Positions 1-5,002 of a stretch of 5,002 bases of DNA are shown piece by piece. The translations under genes and the position numbers were made by a program. The notes beneath the pieces are model-generated. The model saw only the letters and a program-made list of their open reading frames with translations, did no database searches and was not told the origin of the DNA. The stretch is from Altererythrobacter sp. (GTDB taxonomy: Bacteria; Pseudomonadota; Alphaproteobacteria; Sphingomonadales; Sphingomonadaceae). The stretch covers positions 1 through 5,002 of the forward strand of contig JALZVZ010000112.1 in the NCBI GenBank assembly GCA_023299945.1. Direction: 5' to 3'. Numbering within the stretch: position 1 is the first letter of the stretch; each line of letters opens with the position of its first letter.

Positions 1-350
1 TCATCCAGCAACGGCTTCATCGCTCTATCCACATGAGCGCGCCAGCTCAGCACATCTGTCAGCGATGGCCGCGACAAAAGCCCGCGGGAAAAGCGCCCGA
101 TCCGCGCCCCTTCAGCCTCATAATAGGAGTTGAATAGAAACGGATATGTCTCGTCAAAAAGAACGTAACCCGGCGCATGATCGCGGAGCAGAAACGTCTC
201 CCAAAACCATGTCGTATGGGCCAAATGCCACTTTGCTGGCGAGGCATCTTCCATCGACTGGATCGTCGCATCGGCATCGCTCAGCCCCGCGACTAAACCT
301 TGCGATAAGCCCCGTGTCGCGGCAAATTGTGCAGATAGACTAATGCTCAA
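1..350 (-). CDS. egtB: Ergothioneine biosynthesis protein EgtB, N-terminal part (cut by window edge)
   Basis: EgtB is a non-haem iron enzyme that joins a thiol donor (cysteine or gamma-glutamylcysteine) to hercynine with O2, giving the sulfoxide precursor of ergothioneine. Reading back from base 350 gives 116 codons with no stop before the edge. The product shows the N-terminal DinB-like domain: DASPAKWHLAHTTWF at residues 35-49, FNSYYEAEGAR at 73-83, then RFSRGLLSRPSLTDVLSWR at 86-104. The second His of WHLAH (H45) matches the first iron-ligand His of characterised EgtB; the other two His ligands and the FGE-sulfatase-like catalytic domain lie beyond base 1. The usual proteobacterial protein is about 400-430 residues, so roughly a quarter is visible. 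No in-frame ATG or GTG precedes the conserved part; TTG at 348-350 is the only sensible start and has GGTGAT at 354-359 as ribosome-binding site. The start lies 12 bp after the DAHP synthase stop, suggesting cotranscription. A related DinB/FGE enzyme such as SenA or OvoA is less likely but cannot be excluded without the C-terminal half. Confidence 0.9.
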   Translation of the reverse strand, partial: MSISLSAQFAATRGLSQGLVAGLSDADATIQSMEDASPAKWHLAHTTWFWETFLLRDHAPGYVLFDETYPFLFNSYYEAEGARIGRFSRGLLSRPSLTDVLSWRAHVDRAMKPLLD

Positions 351-353
351 ATC

Positions 354-359
354 ATCACC
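354..359 (-). promoter_or_regulatory. Probable ribosome-binding site of egtB supporting its TTG start
   Basis: On the minus strand GGTGAT ends three bases before the TTG at 348-350. It can pair with the 16S anti-Shine-Dalgarno region in the extended GGAGGTGATC register, which puts the start about 7 bases after the position of the GGAGG core. The site falls inside the 12-bp gap between the DAHP synthase stop and egtB, so ribosomes ending on the upstream gene could re-initiate here. It is the main sequence argument for a non-ATG start, together with the absence of an in-frame ATG until residue 33, which is too close to the conserved DASPAKWHLAH motif. Confidence 0.5.
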
Positions 360-362
360 CGA

Positions 363-1736
363 TTAGGCAGCATTTGCCTGACGCGTGTTGACCTCAGTGT
401 TCAGCATTTCCGCCAATGAAAACGCGAGTTCCAGCGATTGTTCTGCATTGAGGCGCGGGTCGCAATGCGTGTGATAACGGTCGCCCAAACGCTCGTCTGT
501 GATCGCCACAGCGCCGCCGGTGCATTCGGTCACATCTTGGCCGGTCATCTCAATATGAATGCCGCCGGGGTGCGTGCCTTCTGCGCGGTGCACATCGAAA
601 AAGCCCTTCGCCTCGCGCAATATCCGATCAAATGGCCGCGTTTTAAATCCGCTGTCCGATTTCACGACATTGCCATGCATCGGGTCACAGCTCCAAACCA
701 CAGGATGGCCTTCGCGCTGAACGGCGCGGACAAGCGCCGGCAGACCGTCTTCGACCTTATCATGACCAAAGCGGCTGATCAGCGTCATCCGCCCAGCTTC
801 GCGCGCCGGGTTCAGCTCATCGAGAAGGCGGATCAAATCATCAGGTTCCAGCGACGGCCCGCATTTCATACCGAGCGGATTGCCAATACCCCGCGCCCAT
901 TCAATATGCGCGCTGCCCGGGAACCGCGTGCGGTCACCAATCCAAACCATGTGGGCAGATGTTGCATACCAATCATTGGTGAGCGAATCTTGGCGCGTCA
1001 TCGCTTGCTCATACGGCAGCAAAAGCGCCTCGTGGCTGGTGTAAAAACTGGTGCCTTGCAATTGCGGCACGGTGGCCGGATCAACCCCGCAAGCTTCCAT
1101 AAAATCGAGCGCTTCGCCGATACGATCAGCTGTTTCAGCAAACTTGGTCGACCAGGGTGTGCGGCCCATAAAGTCGAGCGTCCACTGGTGAACTTCGCGC
1201 AAATTGGCATAGCCGCCGCCGGCAAAGGCGCGCAGCAGATTGAGTGTGGCCGCCGCCTGATTATATGCCTTCACCATACGCTGCGGATCGTTACGGCGCT
1301 GGACGGGATCAAATTCAATCCCATTGATATTATCGCCAAGATAGCTCGGCAATGTCACATCACCGATTGTTTCTGTGGGCGAGGAGCGCGGCTTGGCGAA
1401 TTGACCCGCCATGCGTCCGACCTTGATCACGGGATGCTTGCTGGCAAAGGTCATCACGACCGCCATTTGCAAAATCACGCGGAATGTATCGCGGATGTTA
1501 TTAGGGTGAAATTCTGCAAAGCTTTCAGCGCAATCGCCGCCTTGCAATAGGAACGCTTTGCCCTGTGCCACTTCGGCCAGATCCGCTTTGAGCGCGCGTG
1601 CCTCGCCTGCAAATACCAGCGGAGGATACGCCTCTAGCGTGGCTTCTGCTTCGGCCAATTCACCTGCATCTTCATAATTCGGCAAATGACGCGCTTCGAA
1701 CTCTTTCCAGCCGTCGGGGGTCCAATTGTGTGCCAT
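363..1736 (-). CDS. aroG: Class II 3-deoxy-7-phosphoheptulonate (DAHP) synthase
   Basis: This enzyme condenses phosphoenolpyruvate with erythrose 4-phosphate to DAHP, the first step of the shikimate pathway to Trp, Tyr, Phe and other aromatics; it is cytosolic. With the start at 1736 the protein has 457 residues, normal for the long class II type (the M. tuberculosis enzyme has 462). Family motifs are QGGDCAE at 65-71, KVGR at 105-108, [10 protein letters not shown] at 111-120, CGPSLEPDD at 292-300, DPMHGN at 351-356, HIEMTGQ at 394-400 and HCDPRLN at 424-430. The metal ligands known from M. tuberculosis (C87, H369, E411, D441) correspond to C69, H354, E396 and D426. I chose the ATG at 1734-1736 because the alphaproteobacterial family typically begins MAxNWTPxSW, and here the protein starts [10 protein letters not shown]. 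An in-frame ATG at 1794-1796 and a TTG at 1809-1811 would add 20 or 25 unconserved residues. No strong Shine-Dalgarno precedes any of the three starts. The symbol aroG follows mycobacterial use; alphaproteobacterial naming varies. egtB follows 12 bp downstream. Confidence 0.96.
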   Translation of the reverse strand: MAHNWTPDGWKEFEARHLPNYEDAGELAEAEATLEAYPPLVFAGEARALKADLAEVAQGKAFLLQGGDCAESFAEFHPNNIRDTFRVILQMAVVMTFASKHPVIKVGRMAGQFAKPRSSPTETIGDVTLPSYLGDNINGIEFDPVQRRNDPQRMVKAYNQAAATLNLLRAFAGGGYANLREVHQWTLDFMGRTPWSTKFAETADRIGEALDFMEACGVDPATVPQLQGTSFYTSHEALLLPYEQAMTRQDSLTNDWYATSAHMVWIGDRTRFPGSAHIEWARGIGNPLGMKCGPSLEPDDLIRLLDELNPAREAGRMTLISRFGHDKVEDGLPALVRAVQREGHPVVWSCDPMHGNVVKSDSGFKTRPFDRILREAKGFFDVHRAEGTHPGGIHIEMTGQDVTECTGGAVAITDERLGDRYHTHCDPRLNAEQSLELAFSLAEMLNTEVNTRQANAA

Positions 1737-1884
1737 CGCTATACTACTCAATTCATTGTCTGGGCGCAGGGGTTCTGCGCGCAATTGCGTGTTCATATGC
1801 CGCAATAGCAAAGCGATTGGCCTGCGCGAAGCACAAATATTTCAGCGGTGCGAAGCGCATGTTTCGCGCATAGCCTATTTGCGC
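1737..1884. other. Intergenic region between the M16 protease gene and the DAHP synthase gene
   Basis: This 148-bp gap must hold any terminator of the protease gene and any own promoter of the DAHP synthase gene. Read on the minus strand, a short potential hairpin GCGCA-(9)-TGCGC follows the protease stop at once, but there is no run of T after it or after the inverted repeat further on, so no intrinsic terminator is supported. The best promoter-like pair before the DAHP synthase is TTGCGC (1779-1784) and GACAAT (1755-1760) with an 18-bp spacer, but both hexamers are poor matches and I do not call it. A 10-bp perfect palindrome CGCAATTGCG lies at 1780-1789. I see no leader peptide rich in aromatic residues, so no evidence for attenuation. 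Confidence 0.5.
1823..1859. repeat. Imperfect inverted repeat downstream of the M16 protease gene
   Basis: On the minus strand the arms are TGCGCTTCGCAC (1848-1859) and GTGCTTCGCGCA (1823-1834), separated by 13 bases. Nine of twelve positions pair: an outer stem TGCGC/GCGCA and an inner stem GCAC/GTGC with a TTC/TTC internal bulge. The shared core resembles the GCTTCGC motifs common between genes in sphingomonads. The structure could form in RNA and slow 3' exonuclease or weakly terminate transcription, but lacks a T tract, so its role is open. Confidence 0.4.
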
Positions 1885-4800
1885 TTACCGTCCGGCAGGT
1901 GCCGCAGATGCAGCAACACTCGCAGGCGCGGGCACAGTCGTCGCCAATGTCTGCCCCTCTGGAATAACCGCCAGCTTCCAAGCGGCGCGCGCGCCCAAAT
2001 AACGCTTGGCCAGCAAGGTCATGATCTCAGGACGGGTGCTGGAATGATCGACGATCAAACTGCGCAATAGGCCCACACGGCGCGGATCATAGGTCGATCC
2101 TTGCAAGTGATAGAGCCAAAAACCATTGCCCGTCAGTGCGCGGCTGATCTGTTGGCGCAATGGCTCTGTCACACGGTTCAGCTCGTCTTCTGTTGGGGGG
2201 CTGGCCGCCAGATCAGCGGCGATTTTATCGGCCTGCGCAAAGAACACAGGCACATCGCTAGGGCGCAATTGGGCAAAGCCCATAATCTTGCCGCCACCGT
2301 TCAAATCCACGGGCCAATTGGAGACAACTTGCGGGGCATAGCTTGCCCCTGCCTGTTCGCGCATCGCCTCTAGCAGGCGGTTGCTGAAGACCTGCGTGAG
2401 GATTTCCAACTGGCGCGATTCGCGAAGTGACGCAACGCCGCCCTTGGTTGGCCATGCAATCACAGCGGCCGCTTGGTTGGCATCACCCCTATGCGTGCGC
2501 ACAGTTGGCGCTGCTGCCGGCGCTGGGAATGCCGGAATGCGCGCAGCAACATCGGCAGGGATGGCTGTGCGTGCAGGCAATGCGCCAAATGTTTTGGTCA
2601 ATTGCTCAACCGTTTTTTCACGGTCAAATTCGCCAAATATCAGCACTTCGATAGGCCCTTGAGCAAGCAAAGGCTCCCACACTTTGCGGAAACCTTCCGG
2701 CGTTACCTTGTTCAACATATCGCGGTCTGGCGTGGCATAGCGCGGGTCTTTATCGGCGACCAAGAAATCCAAATCGCGGTTGATTATGCCGCTTGGGCTG
2801 GTGGCAAATGTGTCATAGGCCAGCTCCGCCGCCGCTTTGGAGCGCAGCACAGGATTGGGATCCCAGCGCGGCATGCCCAGCTTGGCGGCAAACAGATACA
2901 GCTGATCGGCCAAGTCCTCGCCCCGTGTTTGGGCAGAAAATTCAAACACAGCCTCGCCTATGCGGAAATCAAAGCCCAGCTTGCGGCCCGTGGCCAGCCG
3001 GTCGAGATCTTCTTGATCAATTTCGCCAAGGCCCGATCCCACCAATGCCGATTTACCAAGGCCAATATAGGCAGCATCATCAGCGTCAAAGGCGCGGTAG
3101 CCAGCGCCAAAACGCACCTTGACCGCAACACGGCCCGGCTCTGCATCATTGGCCCACAGAATGGCGCGAACGCCATTGCTCAAATTGATCTGTTCAATCT
3201 CTTCGACACCGGGCACGCCCAATGCTTTGCGCTCGGCCACTCTGCCCTGTTTTCCAACGGCAGGAAGGTCTTCGAACTTGATCGTCTTGCTGGCCAAACG
3301 CGCACTGGCATCAGCGGCCGCAGGCGCAGTGAAGGCAGCGCGCAATGCGGCAATATCGGCAGAGCCTGCATCAGGCGTAACATAGACACCGCGCAGCACA
3401 TCGCCCTTGAACAGATTGCGCGTTCGGACCAGCACTTCTTCCGGAGTGAAGCGCGCTGTCATTCCGCGAAATACATTCAGCACGGTTTCGGGCGCTGCTA
3501 CAGTTTCGCGGATATCGACGGCATTGACGATCTGATCGGCCAGTTTCGATCCAGCCAGAACGGTGCGCTGCTCATATTCGCTTTGGAAAATACTATCGAA
3601 CTCAGCAATTTCGCGGTCGATTTCTTCTTGTGTCGGGGGATTTTCCAGCGCGTCTGCGATCACGCCGCGCACATCTTTCAACGCGCCGCGCCAATCAGCC
3701 GACAAAGGCGCGAAACTAACGAAAGTGGCATCGGTAGACCGCGAGACATCATCCTGCTGAACCTGCGCATAAAGGAAGCTGCCGCCACCGCGTGCACGTG
3801 ATTCGAGCCGGCGGTTGATGATCGCTTGGGCCACCGCATCCATCAGCAAGCCTTCATTGTAGACAATCGTGTCGTTCACCGGCCGCCATGGACGCATGAT
3901 GCCATAGGTAAGCGAGCGCGGCATATCAGTCTCGACCAGAACTTTGAGCTCGCCGATGGGATTTGCCGGATCGGCATTTGCAGGTGCCTTCGGATCGCCA
4001 AAATCGGGCGCTGGCGTGGTTTTGCCTTTGCCCTTCCAATCGGCAAACCATTGCTCGATCAGCTGGGCAAGGAAAGCAGGGTCCGCATCACCGGCGATAG
4101 AAATAACGGTGTTTTCGGGCCGGTACCAACGGTCATGAAAGGCTTGCATCGCGCCAGCTTTCGCGCCGCGCAATGTCGCATCTGTTCCAATCGGTGATCG
4201 CGTGGCCAGCAATTGCCCGGCGAACAATGTCGCCCGCGTGGCTTCGCTGACGCGCTGCCCTGCCCCGCCGCGCTCACGCTTTTCGGCCAGAACGATGGGG
4301 ATTTCAGCATCCAGATTGGCTTGGCTCAAAATCGGCTCGCGGATCATGCCGGAAAGCAATTTGAACGTTTCCTCCAAATCAGCCGTGCTCGCATTGGGCA
4401 GGTCGAGCTTATAAACAGTGTGCGTCGGGCTGGTCTCTGCATTGGTGTCGCTGCCAAAGGTCGCGCCAAGGCGCTGCCAAGTCGGGATCGCCTCTGCTTG
4501 ACCCAAATATTTGCTTTCGCGGAAGGACAAATGCTCCAGCAAATGCGCAAAGCCGCGCTCTGGTTCTTGCTCATGCAAAGAGCCTGCATCAATGCGGATA
4601 CGGATGGATATTTGCCCCGGCGGGACGCGGTTCTTACGCACGGCATAGCGCAGACCATTGTCCATCGCACCAAAAGTCCAATCGGGATCGCGCGGGACAT
4701 CCGACCCTTCGTAAATCCATGGTGTCTCATCACCGGTTTGCGCGCTGGCAGGCAAAGTCACCGCACTAGGATCTATTGGCGGCAATGTGAGCGCTTCTGC

Positions 4801-4890
4801 CGTGTCTTGTGCGGTCAGCGCCGTGAACGGAATAAGAGCGAGGGATAAGGCGCCGAGCGCCCCGAACAACCTAGGGTTTAGCAATGTCAT
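1885..4890 (-). CDS. Exported M16 (insulinase/pitrilysin-type) zinc metallopeptidase, two tandem M16 units
   Basis: This is a 1001-residue zinc endopeptidase of family M16, predicted to degrade peptides in the periplasm. Residues 1-27 form a Sec-type signal peptide: short n-region with one Arg (R7), a hydrophobic stretch from about residue 8 to 22, and probable cleavage after A27; there is no lipobox Cys. Unit 1 comprises a catalytic M16 domain (about 75-225) with inverted zinc motif HLLEH at 116-120 (ligands H116 and H120, catalytic E119) and E196 as third ligand, 76 residues after H120 as in the family, followed by an M16_C domain (about 245-430). A linker at about 510-560 leads to unit 2: a degenerate M16 domain (about 565-700) without HxxEH, then an M16_C domain (about 725-910) with the conserved R-x6-Y element in MREQAGASY (R844, Y851). 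This active-plus-inactive layout is standard for the family. The Ala/Pro-rich tail after 980 looks disordered. The protein contains no Cys. The ATG at 4888-4890 fits the signal peptide but has no clear Shine-Dalgarno. The natural substrate cannot be read from the sequence. Confidence 0.95.
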   Translation of the reverse strand: MTLLNPRLFGALGALSLALIPFTALTAQDTAEALTLPPIDPSAVTLPASAQTGDETPWIYEGSDVPRDPDWTFGAMDNGLRYAVRKNRVPPGQISIRIRIDAGSLHEQEPERGFAHLLEHLSFRESKYLGQAEAIPTWQRLGATFGSDTNAETSPTHTVYKLDLPNASTADLEETFKLLSGMIREPILSQANLDAEIPIVLAEKRERGGAGQRVSEATRATLFAGQLLATRSPIGTDATLRGAKAGAMQAFHDRWYRPENTVISIAGDADPAFLAQLIEQWFADWKGKGKTTPAPDFGDPKAPANADPANPIGELKVLVETDMPRSLTYGIMRPWRPVNDTIVYNEGLLMDAVAQAIINRRLESRARGGGSFLYAQVQQDDVSRSTDATFVSFAPLSADWRGALKDVRGVIADALENPPTQEEIDREIAEFDSIFQSEYEQRTVLAGSKLADQIVNAVDIRETVAAPETVLNVFRGMTARFTPEEVLVRTRNLFKGDVLRGVYVTPDAGSADIAALRAAFTAPAAADASARLASKTIKFEDLPAVGKQGRVAERKALGVPGVEEIEQINLSNGVRAILWANDAEPGRVAVKVRFGAGYRAFDADDAAYIGLGKSALVGSGLGEIDQEDLDRLATGRKLGFDFRIGEAVFEFSAQTRGEDLADQLYLFAAKLGMPRWDPNPVLRSKAAAELAYDTFATSPSGIINRDLDFLVADKDPRYATPDRDMLNKVTPEGFRKVWEPLLAQGPIEVLIFGEFDREKTVEQLTKTFGALPARTAIPADVAARIPAFPAPAAAPTVRTHRGDANQAAAVIAWPTKGGVASLRESRQLEILTQVFSNRLLEAMREQAGASYAPQVVSNWPVDLNGGGKIMGFAQLRPSDVPVFFAQADKIAADLAASPPTEDELNRVTEPLRQQISRALTGNGFWLYHLQGSTYDPRRVGLLRSLIVDHSSTRPEIMTLLAKRYLGARAAWKLAVIPEGQTLATTVPAPASVAASAAPAGR

Positions 4891-5002
4891 GGGTGCGACT
4901 ATAAGGAACCATCTTATGAAGGGATAGTGAATGATGCGCTCAAAGCAGAAAACCTATTGATTGCACACCTTGTCCTGCGCTCGCTTCGCTCCTACATCCC
5001 CA
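4891..5002. other. Upstream region of the M16 protease gene, to the window edge
   Basis: Apart from the candidate promoter, this 112-bp stretch shows a short inverted repeat ATAAG/CTTAT (4901-4905 and 4913-4917, 7-base loop) just upstream of the protease start, and a CGCTCGCTTCGCTC motif (4978-4991) of a kind often seen between genes in sphingomonads. On the minus strand two frames stay open from the edge for a short way, stopping at 4957-4959 and at 4939-4941, so the tail of an upstream minus-strand gene could reach into the window. Neither piece is recognisable, and no gene is called. Confidence 0.35.
4915..4943 (-). promoter_or_regulatory. Candidate sigma-70-type promoter of the M16 protease gene
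   Basis: On the minus strand TTGAGC (4938-4943) resembles the -35 consensus TTGACA and is followed, after a 17-bp spacer, by TTCATA (4915-4920), a moderate match to TATAAT. Transcription would start near 4908, giving an untranslated leader of only about 18 bases before the ATG at 4890. The spacing and position suit a housekeeping promoter, but the -10 match is weak and alphaproteobacterial promoters are hard to call by eye. Confidence 0.35.

Noticed and set aside
59..343. Short open frames on both strands at the left end (65 and 72 codons)
   Set aside because: Both overlap the EgtB reading frame, which carries clear conserved motifs in another frame.
438..1550. 370-codon open frame on the plus strand, antisense to the DAHP synthase gene
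   Set aside because: It lies wholly inside a gene with unmistakable family motifs on the other strand, its translation resembles no known domain, and long antisense frames are common in G+C-rich coding sequence.
1755..1784. Possible promoter of the DAHP synthase gene (TTGCGC, 18 bp, GACAAT)
   Set aside because: Both hexamers match the consensus poorly, and similar pairs are easily found by chance.
1866..1884. Possible intrinsic terminator right after the protease stop (GCGCA/TGCGC, 9-base loop)
   Set aside because: The stem is only 5 bp and there is no following T run on the minus strand, so a terminator call is not supported.
2473..3801. 442-codon open frame on the plus strand, antisense to the M16 protease gene
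   Set aside because: It is a reverse-strand shadow of the protease coding sequence. The product shows no domain, signal or repeat pattern, and the sense strand carries the conserved M16 sequence throughout.
4213..4848. 211-codon plus-strand open frame overlapping the 5' part of the protease gene
   Set aside because: It is antisense to the signal peptide and HLLEH region of the real gene, and its translation has no recognisable features.
4931..4960. Tiny plus-strand frame beginning ATGATGCGC (9 codons to TGA at 4958-4960)
   Set aside because: It is too short, has no clear ribosome-binding site, and overlaps the candidate -35 region of the protease gene.

Overview
The window looks like an alphaproteobacterial chromosome, most likely from the Sphingomonadales (Erythrobacter/Sphingomonas-like). 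This rests on moderately high G+C coding sequence, the strong resemblance of the two enzymes to alphaproteobacterial forms, a large exported M16 protease of the type common in sphingomonads, and 'GCTTCGC'-type motifs between genes. The assignment is inference from sequence character, not from a marker gene.

All three protein genes lie on the minus strand, so the biological order runs from high to low coordinates. (1) 4891-5002 is a short upstream region with a plausible sigma-70-type promoter. (2) 1885-4890 encodes a 1001-residue exported M16 (insulinase/pitrilysin-type) zinc metallopeptidase with two tandem M16 repeats, of which only the first keeps the HxxEH zinc site. (3) 1737-1884 is a 148-bp intergenic stretch with an imperfect inverted repeat and no clear terminator. 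(4) 363-1736 encodes a class II DAHP synthase, the first enzyme of the shikimate pathway, with all four metal ligands recognisable. (5) 1-350 is the 5' part of a gene cut by the window edge. It encodes the N-terminal DinB-like domain of an EgtB-type sulfoxide synthase of ergothioneine synthesis, begins with a TTG codon, and lies only 12 bp after the DAHP synthase stop.

The DAHP synthase and egtB genes are close enough to be one transcript. The protease gene probably has its own promoter, and whether its transcript reads into the DAHP synthase gene cannot be decided from sequence. The three functions (periplasmic proteolysis, aromatic amino acid entry step, thiol antioxidant synthesis) do not form an obvious common pathway.

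I saw no tRNA, rRNA, CRISPR array, insertion sequence, phage gene or defence system. The window reads as ordinary core-genome sequence; I did not find a convincing undescribed system. The most useful points are the edge-truncated egtB with its non-ATG start and the start-site choice for the DAHP synthase.
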